Source: Brachyspira hampsonii (GTDB lineage Bacteria > Spirochaetota > Brachyspiria > Brachyspirales > Brachyspiraceae). From it: a DNA stretch of 64,000 nucleotides. Of the stretch, positions 56,609-64,000 are shown in pieces (positions within the stretch are counted from its first letter, which is position 1; every line of letters begins with the position of its first letter). The stretch is from assembly GCF_001746205.1 (NCBI RefSeq), contig NZ_MDCO01000009.1, forward strand, positions 248,001-312,000. The letters run 5' to 3'. Under the pieces are notes generated by a model. It had not been told where the DNA came from, ran no database searches, and was given only the letters and a program-made list of their open reading frames with translations. Both the position numbers and the translations under genes were made by a program.

Positions 56609-56713
56609 TTTATATCCCCCTATGCAAATTTTTATATCATAATTTAGAGTTTTTATAAATCTCTAAAATATTTTGCATCATCATTTTCAAACGCAAACGA
56701 AATAAAAAATAAA

Positions 56714-58072
56714 TTATTTTAAATAATACAAATATGGTTTCTGAGAATCTATCATTTTATCAACCATCTCTTCAATATTTTTACATACATTAACAACAGG
56801 GTTAGCAAGTATAGCCTGTATGGCATACTCTTTTTTATGATGTATAGCAGCCTCAGCAGTTAAATCGTATACGCTTACATAATTTCTTAAAAGTGATAAA
56901 TAACCTTTAGGAACATTATTTAATTTTAGGCCTTTAACTCCGTCTTTGCTTATTTCAGCAGGTACTTCAACGGCTATCCAATTAGGCAAATCTTCTATTA
57001 ATCCGTCATTCAAAATATTCACAGCTTCTTCTACATAACTTTCATTTGTAACTATGCCGTTTATTATACTTGAAACTCTTTCTTTTACTCTTAATTCTAT
57101 TTTAGGCTCTGCTTTAGAAAGTACAGTTCTATATAATTCATAAAAATCTAATATTCCTCTATGATCAACCACATCCCAAGCCCAAGCTATATACTCTCCG
57201 AAATGGCTGTCTACTGTTATAGGTAATAATTTATATTTTTCTAATATTACTTTCAAAAGTCTTCTATCAGCCCATATAAACTCACCTTTCAATTTCTCTT
57301 CTATAGAGTGATCAAAACTTTCTGTTTTTGAAAATGCATTATTTTCTTTAGCATATTTTAATAAATCACTATACCCTACTTCATGTTCAAAATAGCCATG
57401 AGCATTTTTTAATACATCAGGATATAAATCTTTTCCTGTTTTTTTATCTTTAATTTCTAATAAGCAGCTGAAATGATTAAGTCCTCCTGCTTTTATATCT
57501 AATGACTCATAATTCATTCTTAAAATTTTTGGAAGCCATTTATGAAGCCAGCCTATCTCATGGCACATACCTATAAATTTAGCATTAGGATAAACTCTTT
57601 TCACAGCTGTACATATAGCAGTCATAGGATTCGAAAAATTGAATATATAAGCATTAGGACATATATCCATAGCATCTTTTACTATATCCAAAATAGGCGG
57701 AATAATTCTTAAAGAGTGAAATACTCCTCCAGGTCCTCCGTTTTCTCCATAAACCTGATGAATGCCATACTGCATAGGTATTTTCCAATCTTCATCCCAT
57801 AATTGAAATCTATCTCCTACCTCTATGGAACTTATAATAAAATCAGCATTCTTAAAAGCCTCTTTCCTATCTGTAGCAGCATCAACAGTAAAATTTAACT
57901 TATTTAATTCTATAAACTCTTTAACATAATCATATACTTTTTTTAAAGCAGTAGGATTAATATCCAATAATGTAACATGAGAACCCTCTAAAGATTTAGT
58001 AGAGAAAATATCTCCAAGCATATCACATCCGAATTGTGCACTTCCTGCACCAACCAAAACAAATTTAATCAT
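56714..58072 (-). CDS. GH4 alpha-glycosidase of the CHE type
   Basis: 452 aa. NAD loop VGAGSAQFGCDM, active-site CHEI (170-173), GGLNHF (His200). In GH4 a CHE signature is associated with alpha-glucosidases that act on non-phosphorylated sugars, unlike the CDMP enzyme two genes downstream. I prefer the second ATG (58072), since AAGGAG is seven bases before it and only one before the ATG at 58078. First gene of the operon. Confidence 0.85.
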   Translation of the reverse strand: MIKFVLVGAGSAQFGCDMLGDIFSTKSLEGSHVTLLDINPTALKKVYDYVKEFIELNKLNFTVDAATDRKEAFKNADFIISSIEVGDRFQLWDEDWKIPMQYGIHQVYGENGGPGGVFHSLRIIPPILDIVKDAMDICPNAYIFNFSNPMTAICTAVKRVYPNAKFIGMCHEIGWLHKWLPKILRMNYESLDIKAGGLNHFSCLLEIKDKKTGKDLYPDVLKNAHGYFEHEVGYSDLLKYAKENNAFSKTESFDHSIEEKLKGEFIWADRRLLKVILEKYKLLPITVDSHFGEYIAWAWDVVDHRGILDFYELYRTVLSKAEPKIELRVKERVSSIINGIVTNESYVEEAVNILNDGLIEDLPNWIAVEVPAEISKDGVKGLKLNNVPKGYLSLLRNYVSVYDLTAEAAIHHKKEYAIQAILANPVVNVCKNIEEMVDKMIDSQKPYLYYLK

Positions 58073-58139
58073 TTCCATCTCCTTCTTTTTTATTTATAAA
58101 ATTGAATACCAATCAAATAAATAATATCAACATATAACT

Positions 58140-58167
58140 ATTATACACAAATAATATATAATGTCAA
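58140..58167 (-). promoter_or_regulatory. Promoter of the GH4-PTS-GH4 operon
   Basis: On the - strand TTGACA (58162-58167), 16-base spacer, TATAAT (58140-58145). Perfect hexamers. Leader of about 60 bases. Confidence 0.7.
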
Positions 58168-58179
58168 TAAAATGATACT

Positions 58180-58216
58180 AAAAAATCATTTTTTTATAAA
58201 TAAAAAATCATTTTTT
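58180..58216. promoter_or_regulatory. Twin near-palindromes between the GH4 operon and the LacI-like regulator
   Basis: AAAAAATCATTTTTT occurs twice (58180-58194 and 58202-58216), 22 bp apart, i.e. about two helical turns on one face of the helix. Each is palindromic except the central base. They lie just upstream of the operon's -35. They do not match the classical LacI/GalR operator with a central CG. Confidence 0.5.
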
Positions 58217-58266
58217 AGTTGAAATCGTCTATTTTTTCTATAAAATACTATATTATTAAATATTAA

Positions 58267-58295
58267 TTGCTATTTTTCTTAATATTTATTATATT
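58267..58295 (+). promoter_or_regulatory. Promoter of the LacI-like gene
   Basis: TTGCTA (58267-58272), 17-base spacer, TATATT (58290-58295). Confidence 0.45.
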
Positions 58296-58366
58296 TTTAA
58301 TATCATTATTATGATATTATATATTTCAAGAAAACATAATATAAAAAATAATACAGGATTAATTTA

Positions 58367-59341
58367 ATGGTACAGAAAGAGAAAGTTGAGCATATTGCTA
58401 AAATTTTGAATATTGCTGAAACAACTGTAAAAAGATTTTTTTATTGTCCGGAAAAGCTTCATAGTGATACTTTTAGAGCAATAATGTCTGTTTTGGCACA
58501 ATACTATCCAGAGGATTTAAGAACAATAGTAAAATCTGATTACAGAGATATACTATTCATATTAAGCGACCATAATCTAATGATAGTTTCTGATATAATT
58601 AAATATCTGCAGAAAATAACTTTAAAATATAATATTTCGATAAGACTATATGAAAACAGCCAAAATATACCTTTAAATATATTAATTAATAAAAACAAAA
58701 AAAAATGGAATGATATAAGGGGTATAATAAGTTTATCCACTGAAACTGAAGAAATTACAAATGACTTTTTAATACCAACAGTATTTATAAATATGCCGCA
58801 GCAGGAATACGGATTAAATATAGATGTTAATGATTATCTAGGAGGAAAACTAGCTATAGAACATTTATACGAAAATAATTGGAAAAAACCTGCTTTTGTT
58901 GGGCATTATGAATTAAACGGTGATATAGTGGAAAGATATGAAGGTGTAAAAACAGCATGCGATAATCTAAACATAGAATGCAAACTATTTACTACATACA
59001 ATTTTTCTATGGAAGAATCATACAATATAACAAAGAAAATTTTGCAAGATAAAACAATAGATTCTATTTTTTACTTTTGCGATCAAATGGCTATAGGCGG
59101 AATAAAGGCTATAAATGAATACGGATATGAAATGGGAAAAGATATAGGAATAATCGGATTTGATAATTTAGAAATATCCGAATTTTTAGGATTAAGCTCT
59201 ATGGATCAGAAATTATATGAAAAGATTTTATACTCTATAGAATATATTTTATTTGGAAATGGGAAATCTTTTACAGAGAAATCTCCTATAATAAGCTATA
59301 CTCCTGAGGTAGTAGCTAGAAAAAGCTCTTTAAGAATATAA
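58367..59341 (+). CDS. LacI-type transcriptional regulator with divergent DNA-binding domain
   Basis: 324 aa. The C-terminal ~260 residues are a periplasmic-binding-like ligand domain: GGKLAIEHLYENNWKKPAFVGH, ERYEGVKTAC, IDSIFYFCDQMAIGGIKAINEYGYEMGKDIGIIGFDNLEIS. The N-terminal helix-turn-helix (about 7-27, VEHIAKILNIAETTVKRFFY) is recognisable, but the hinge-helix after it is atypical. It is divergent from the alpha-glucoside operon and is the obvious candidate for its control, probably sensing a sugar or sugar phosphate. Confidence 0.82.
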   Translation: MVQKEKVEHIAKILNIAETTVKRFFYCPEKLHSDTFRAIMSVLAQYYPEDLRTIVKSDYRDILFILSDHNLMIVSDIIKYLQKITLKYNISIRLYENSQNIPLNILINKNKKKWNDIRGIISLSTETEEITNDFLIPTVFINMPQQEYGLNIDVNDYLGGKLAIEHLYENNWKKPAFVGHYELNGDIVERYEGVKTACDNLNIECKLFTTYNFSMEESYNITKKILQDKTIDSIFYFCDQMAIGGIKAINEYGYEMGKDIGIIGFDNLEISEFLGLSSMDQKLYEKILYSIEYILFGNGKSFTEKSPIISYTPEVVARKSSLRI

Positions 59342-59347
59342 AATATA

Positions 59348-60013
59348 TTAAAATAAATCTTTAATTATATCAGGATACTTAATATCATTAATTTTTGATA
59401 TTCCTGCTTCATTATCAAATTCAGTTATATGTACTTTGATAGGCTCTATTTGAGTTGATATATATTTTATAACATTAGCTGACACAAATACATCTTTTTT
59501 AACATTAATAATGATAAATGGTATTTTAAATCCTCTAGTATGAAATAATTCCACCTGCTCTAAAGATGAATGTATAACATTATAATCATATTCTATAACA
59601 GGTATTATATGAATTTTATTTTCTTTTTCTATATCAAGTATCAAATCCATAAAATTATAATTTTCTTTTATAGGTAAATATAAAGATAATGATTCAAATA
59701 CCATATAATCGTAAATATTATTATTTTCATCTATAAGATCTGTAATATCTCTTTCATCTATTTTTGTATTAATACTATGAAGAGGAGAAATATTTCCATT
59801 GGTAGCATACGATACAAATATTTCTGAAGCTTTTAGATATGTTGTATTTTTTATATATTCAGGATCAAATAATTTATTATCCCGTATTTCCATCACAAAA
59901 GGTTTATAATAGCATACAGTTTTATTGAGCATCTTTAAAGATGATACTATATGAGAAGAAATATAAGTCTTACCGACATGACTTTTATCAGATATAATAC
60001 AAAACAGCTTCAT
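59348..60013 (-). CDS. BioD-like (dethiobiotin synthetase-like) P-loop protein
   Basis: A 221-aa soluble protein. MKLFCIISDKSHVGKTYISS at the start is an altered P-loop (GTDTxVGKT in BioD). VCYYKPFVMEIRDN then matches the BioD KPV region. The middle YDYMVFESLSLYLPI replaces the usual GAGG strand, and PFIIINVK is the nucleotide-base strand. Too many BioD residues are changed to call it dethiobiotin synthetase with confidence; a MinD/BioD-like ATPase of other function is possible. It lies 17 bp after the GH57 gene. No bio genes adjoin. Confidence 0.6.
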   Translation of the reverse strand: MKLFCIISDKSHVGKTYISSHIVSSLKMLNKTVCYYKPFVMEIRDNKLFDPEYIKNTTYLKASEIFVSYATNGNISPLHSINTKIDERDITDLIDENNNIYDYMVFESLSLYLPIKENYNFMDLILDIEKENKIHIIPVIEYDYNVIHSSLEQVELFHTRGFKIPFIIINVKKDVFVSANVIKYISTQIEPIKVHITEFDNEAGISKINDIKYPDIIKDLF

Positions 60014-60030
60014 CTATACTACCTTTAAAA

Positions 60031-62151
60031 TTAAATATACTGAACATCTAATTTTACTTTATATTTAACTTTTTCTCCGGCTTTTAAGGATATATTTTTG
60101 CAGCATACTATAGTAGAATTTTGATAATTCATTTCAAGTTTATCAACTGCATCTGATATAGTAAAATTAGGCATATATAAAAATACTGTTTCTTCTTCTG
60201 CTTCCATTAAAACCTTTATTTTTATATATGATTCATCAGCCATACCAAAAACTGTGCCTTTATATTCTCCGCAGTCTGATAAATTATTAGAAATTTTTTC
60301 ATTGCCTCCTATATAATATCTGTCTGCTTCATGTCCTGCAAGCAATGTGATATTATTTTCCAAAGCATATACAAATTCTATATGTTCATTAGATTTATTT
60401 TCTATAATAGATTCAACAGAAAATTTTCCGTCATTGTTTATAATATATCTTTTTATTAAATGTACATCTTTACCATTAACTTTTGAAGTTTTTTCAAAAG
60501 ATACTGTAGCATAGTCTTTATTAATAAGATTTTCCAAAACATCATAATGAAGATTATAAAAATCCGCATTCTCTTCATATTTTAACAATTGGAATTCTTC
60601 AGCAGAAGGCATTTTACTTAAGAAATGATCAACTCCGAATACTTTTTCATTTTTATCAAATACCAAATACTTAGCAATTTTCTCATCAACTTTTTTTGCT
60701 ATTTCATGTATAGATACATGCTCATTATTATTTTGATTATTATTAGAATTTCTCACAGCAGCTATATGATAAGCCTCTTCTCTTCTTTTAAGACAATCTA
60801 TTAAATTGATAGGATTTCCTTTTTTTAAATCCCATTCTATTAAAGATCCGCTTAAAGTATGGAAAACTAATCCGGCATTTTCACATGAAATCATAATCTC
60901 TTCTCTGCCGTCCATATCAAAATCTAAATTATGACTCAAAAAATATTTCCTTCCATAAATTTTTTCTAAAGATATAGAAGTAGCCTTAATTAAATTAGCA
61001 TAAGTAGCATGTCTTAAATTATTTAAATAAAGTCCTCCAAATGTACCATGCCAATAAGGACAATTGCATTGACCTTTTAATAAATAACTTAAAGCCTCCT
61101 CTTTTTCTTTATAATTAGATTCTGTAATTTCTCCTATCATATTTGAAGTAAATATCATTCTTTTATTCATTCTATTACTTTCAGAATACTTACTAAAATA
61201 ATTTCTCCAGAAACCGCCCCTCATAAATCTGCTTATAATCTCATTACCTTCAGCTTTTTTTAATTCTTCCTGTTTTAAATGAAACTCATCTTGTACTTTG
61301 GCAGGAAGAACCCAAGTAAGCATCTCCTCATAAGAACCTGTAGGTATATAAATTCTTGATGTAGGTGCATGACGCTCCATATATTCACTGTATGTAGTGG
61401 TGATTATTGTATCTTTTTCTTTTGTAAGAGCATCAAAAAACTTTTCAAGCCATTTATCTTCATATACCCATTTCTGAGTACCAGGCCAATCTCCGTATTT
61501 TTCTCCGTCATCATGAAGAACTACAACTCTGTCTCCTTCTTCTGTAGCTATTGACTTTAAATACTCAATAGACTTTTCAACATCTCTGAATGGTATTAAA
61601 TAACGAAGTTCCTGTGATATTGGAAATATATTTAATTTATAATTCTCATTATCAGTTATAAAGTAGCCAAACATATTTTTAGTATCTATGCCTGTAGTTA
61701 AAAACTGAGAATCATCAAGCATTATATATTTTATTCCATTCATAGCTAAATTTTTAACTAATGTAGGCTCCCAAACTCTCTCAGCAATCCAAGCACCTTT
61801 TGGAGTAATACTAAAATTATCTTCTATATATTTATTTAATTTTTTTATTTGTATATCTTTATCTTTATCAGGTATTGAAGGCATTATAGGTTCATAAAAA
61901 CCGCCGCTTTGAATTTCTATTCTTTTTTCTTCTGCAAGTTTTTTCAAAGCTTTAATATGCTCCGGATGATTCTTTTCAATCCATTCTAACAAACAGCCTG
62001 TATAATGAAAATTAAATTTTATATCTTTATATTTTTCTAATATATCTAAAAAAGGCTTATAAGCATTTTTATATGTATTCTCAAATACAAAGTCAAAATT
62101 TCCTACCGGCTGATGATTATGGTTGCCCAATATTAAATTAATAGTTTTCAT
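60031..62151 (-). CDS. GH57 4-alpha-glucanotransferase/alpha-amylase
   Basis: 706-aa cytoplasmic enzyme. The catalytic barrel has HNHQPVGNF (11-19), GAWIAERVWEP with Glu124 as the probable nucleophile, and VLHDDGEKYGDWPGT with Asp214/215 as the acid-base, as in the Thermococcus glucanotransferase. Strand-rich DUF1925/DUF1926-type domains follow (about 300-706). It rearranges or degrades alpha-1,4-glucans, probably the cell's own glycogen, and so complements the neighbouring alpha-glucoside genes. Confidence 0.92.
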   Translation of the reverse strand: MKTINLILGNHNHQPVGNFDFVFENTYKNAYKPFLDILEKYKDIKFNFHYTGCLLEWIEKNHPEHIKALKKLAEEKRIEIQSGGFYEPIMPSIPDKDKDIQIKKLNKYIEDNFSITPKGAWIAERVWEPTLVKNLAMNGIKYIMLDDSQFLTTGIDTKNMFGYFITDNENYKLNIFPISQELRYLIPFRDVEKSIEYLKSIATEEGDRVVVLHDDGEKYGDWPGTQKWVYEDKWLEKFFDALTKEKDTIITTTYSEYMERHAPTSRIYIPTGSYEEMLTWVLPAKVQDEFHLKQEELKKAEGNEIISRFMRGGFWRNYFSKYSESNRMNKRMIFTSNMIGEITESNYKEKEEALSYLLKGQCNCPYWHGTFGGLYLNNLRHATYANLIKATSISLEKIYGRKYFLSHNLDFDMDGREEIMISCENAGLVFHTLSGSLIEWDLKKGNPINLIDCLKRREEAYHIAAVRNSNNNQNNNEHVSIHEIAKKVDEKIAKYLVFDKNEKVFGVDHFLSKMPSAEEFQLLKYEENADFYNLHYDVLENLINKDYATVSFEKTSKVNGKDVHLIKRYIINNDGKFSVESIIENKSNEHIEFVYALENNITLLAGHEADRYYIGGNEKISNNLSDCGEYKGTVFGMADESYIKIKVLMEAEEETVFLYMPNFTISDAVDKLEMNYQNSTIVCCKNISLKAGEKVKYKVKLDVQYI

Positions 62152-62283
62152 GATAATGCCCTGCTTAATTGAAATTTATTACTTATAATTTCGTAATAAT
62201 AGAAAAATTAATTAACATAATTCTATAATAAATATGGCTTTTTGTAAAGTATTTGTTTATATATAGTATTACTTTGAGCAGTA

Positions 62284-62311
62284 TTGACTTTTTTCTTTTT
62301 TTATTTATCAT
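62284..62311 (+). promoter_or_regulatory. Promoter of glmS
   Basis: TTGACT (62284-62289), 16-base spacer, TATCAT (62306-62311). Confidence 0.5.
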
Positions 62312-62317
62312 ATTAGA

Positions 62318-62360
62318 TTATCAAAAAAACGCATTTTTAAAAAATTACATTTTTTGATAA
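62318..62360 (+). other. Stem-loop in the glmS leader
   Basis: TTATCAAAAAA (62318-62328) pairs with TTTTTTGATAA (62350-62360), in the leader just upstream of the ribosome-binding site. It is too simple to be the glmS ribozyme of Gram-positive bacteria. Confidence 0.45.
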
Positions 62361-62387
62361 AATTTTGATTTAAGGACTTTTTTAATT

Positions 62388-64000
62388 ATGTGCGGAATAG
62401 TAGGATATATAGGCTACAATAACAAAGCATCAGATATACTAATGCATGGACTCACTTCTTTAGAATATAGAGGATATGATTCTGCTGGTATATCTATAGT
62501 TGATTCTAAAAATAATATTATCACATTCAAATCCGAAGGAAAACTTGAAAATTTAAAAAACATTTTAAAAAACCAAAAAAATATAGAGTCAAATATAGGT
62601 ATAGGTCATACAAGATGGGCTACGCATGGAGCTCCTTCAGATATTAATGCACATCCGCATTTCACAGAAAGGCTCACATTGGTACATAATGGGATTATAG
62701 AAAACTATAAAGATATAAAAAATGATTTGATAAAAAAAGGATATAAATTTTTATCAGAAACAGATACTGAAGCTGCTGCCAATTTAATAGATTCATTATA
62801 CGAAGGAGATCCTTTAAATGCTATAAAAAAGGCTTTAGATATCATAGAAGGCTCTTATGCATTCGCTATAATTTTTAAAGATGATGTAAATAAATTATAT
62901 GCTGTTAGAAAATCTGCTCCTTTAATAGCGGCTTTAGGTGAAAATGAAAATTTTTTAGCTTCAGATATACCTGCAATATTAAAATATACTAATAAATATA
63001 TTTTGATAGATGATGGGGATATAGCTGTTTTAGAAAAAAATAAAATAACTATATATGATAAGAACTTAAAAGAAAAAGATTATGAAATACTTGAGGCAAA
63101 TTGGACTGTAGAACAGGCTGAAAAATGCGGATATGAACATTTTATGCTTAAAGAAATTAATGAACAGCCTAAAGCTCTTCTTGATACAATAGAACCTAGA
63201 ATAGTGCATGGTATTCCCGATTTTAAGAGAGACGGAATTGAAGATGAAAGTTTTTGGACATTCTTTGACAGGGTCTATATAATAGGCTGCGGTACAGCAA
63301 TGCATGCTGCCATGATAGGAAAAAGACTTATAGAAGATAATTGCCGAATACCTGTAGAATGTGAAATAGCCTCTGAGTTTAGATATAAAAATCCTATACT
63401 TACAGAAAAAACTCTCTCAATATTCATATCGCAATCCGGAGAAACTGCTGATACTTTAGCTGCTTTAAATTTAGTTAAAGAAAAAGGATATAAAACTTTA
63501 GCTATAGTGAATGTTCATAGTTCCTCTATAGCTAGAAATGCTGATTATGTTATATATACTTATGCAGGACCTGAAATATCTGTGGCTTCTACAAAAGCAT
63601 ATTCTGTACAGATGGCTATAATGTATTTGATAACTTTTAAAATAATATCAGCAAGAAGAATTAAAGATAATGATTATATAAAAACTCTTATAAAAAATTT
63701 ACTTAACACTATTGATTCTGTGAATAAAGTTCTTACTATGAATGATGAAATAAAATCATTATGCTATGCCTATAAAGAGGCTAACAGCATATTCTTTATA
63801 GGCAGGGATTTAGATTATTATCAGGTAATGGAAGGAGCTTTAAAAATGAAAGAGATTAGCTATATTCATTGCGAGGCTTATGCAGGAGGCGAACTTAAAC
63901 ATGGTGCTATATCGCTTATAACTGATAATACTCCTGTAATAGCGTTGGCAATACAGGAAAAAATTCTTAGTAAAATGATAAGCAATACAAAAGAAGTAAT
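62388..64000 (+). CDS. glmS: Glutamine--fructose-6-phosphate aminotransferase (isomerizing), 5' part
   Basis: The first 537 residues of an enzyme of about 600; the gene runs off the window. It makes glucosamine-6-phosphate for peptidoglycan and lipid sugars. Glutaminase domain: nucleophile Cys2 (MCGIVGYIGYN), LEYRGYDSAGI, GHTRWATHG and NGIIENY. SIS domains: GCGTAMHAAMIG, SQSGETADTLAAL, STKAYSVQMAIMYL, then FIGRDLDYYQVMEGALKMKEISYIHCEAYAGGELKHG. TAAGGAC precedes the ATG by 11 bases. A 79-aa frame on the other strand (63066-63305) is a shadow. Confidence 0.96.
   Translation, partial: MCGIVGYIGYNNKASDILMHGLTSLEYRGYDSAGISIVDSKNNIITFKSEGKLENLKNILKNQKNIESNIGIGHTRWATHGAPSDINAHPHFTERLTLVHNGIIENYKDIKNDLIKKGYKFLSETDTEAAANLIDSLYEGDPLNAIKKALDIIEGSYAFAIIFKDDVNKLYAVRKSAPLIAALGENENFLASDIPAILKYTNKYILIDDGDIAVLEKNKITIYDKNLKEKDYEILEANWTVEQAEKCGYEHFMLKEINEQPKALLDTIEPRIVHGIPDFKRDGIEDESFWTFFDRVYIIGCGTAMHAAMIGKRLIEDNCRIPVECEIASEFRYKNPILTEKTLSIFISQSGETADTLAALNLVKEKGYKTLAIVNVHSSSIARNADYVIYTYAGPEISVASTKAYSVQMAIMYLITFKIISARRIKDNDYIKTLIKNLLNTIDSVNKVLTMNDEIKSLCYAYKEANSIFFIGRDLDYYQVMEGALKMKEISYIHCEAYAGGELKHGAISLITDNTPVIALAIQEKILSKMISNTKEV

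Noticed and set aside
62388-64000. Expected glmS ribozyme upstream of glmS
   Set aside because: The leader has only a simple A/T hairpin; none of the conserved ribozyme core is seen, and the ribozyme is known mainly from Gram-positive bacteria.

Overview
The window is strongly AT-rich (A+T roughly three quarters, judged by eye), gene-dense, and carries no rRNA, tRNA, CRISPR array or insertion sequence that I could find. The gene set points to an anaerobic host-associated spirochaete, most likely Brachyspira (inference): an MglBAC galactose/glucose ABC transporter with tandem MglB paralogues, BspA-type leucine-rich-repeat and other lipoproteins with spirochaete-like lipoboxes, PepSY-like periplasmic proteins, a CheA with an extended dimerisation region, an HD-GYP protein, a DUF3793/flavodoxin pair, and a host-derived-sugar economy (two GH4 glycosidases with a PTS permease, a GH57 glucanotransferase). 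Promoters look like ordinary sigma-70 sites (TTGACA/TATAAT, 16-17 bp spacers).

Layout. 1-5.5 kb: end of a membrane protein, a small membrane protein, birA, a decayed amino-acid-type solute-binding lipoprotein, an unknown anchored protein, an RpoS-like group 2 sigma factor and an HD-GYP protein. 5.5-7.7 kb: a cluster of PepSY-like secreted proteins with an outer-membrane-type protein. 7.8-13.4 kb: htpG, an AEC-family transporter, an operator-controlled DUF3793-flavodoxin unit, and aroB. 13.6-19.8 kb: three tandem MglB-type binding proteins, mglA, mglC and a 51-aa membrane peptide. 19.9-31.4 kb: META-domain lipoprotein and GNAT protein, FUSC-type membrane protein, ugd-phosphoesterase-unknown operon, cheA, HAD phosphatase, membrane protein, MarR regulator. 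31.4-40.3 kb: an oligopeptide transporter operon oppBCDF...oppA with two paralogous GT-C type membrane glycosyltransferases inserted between oppF and oppA. 40.9-50 kb: LRR lipoprotein, purD, a broken Rpn-type nuclease, mutS, cupin, dcd, pgi. 50.4-53.5 kb: a duplicated-domain lipoprotein, a VWA protein, a PAP2 phosphatase. 53.7-62.2 kb: alpha-glucoside operon (GH4-PTS-GH4) divergent from a LacI-like regulator, a BioD-like protein and a GH57 enzyme. The window ends inside glmS.

The most unexplained structure is a non-coding element of about 200 bp present in four near-complete copies and one partial inverted copy (6.9, 40.6 and 47.5-48.0 kb). Each full copy has an inverted CACGCG/CGCGTG-like (or CGCACG/CGTGCG) pair about 75 bp apart, then TGGGYGGG about 36 bp later, then AAAGGGYGGG about 75-81 bp after that. 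The near-fixed spacing, with the DNA between poorly conserved, suggests a structured RNA or a small mobile element. Other notable points are a pair of 18-bp palindromic operators bracketing the DUF3793-flavodoxin promoter, a lipoprotein pseudogene whose lipobox cysteine codon has become TGA, and the glycosyltransferase pair within the opp operon.
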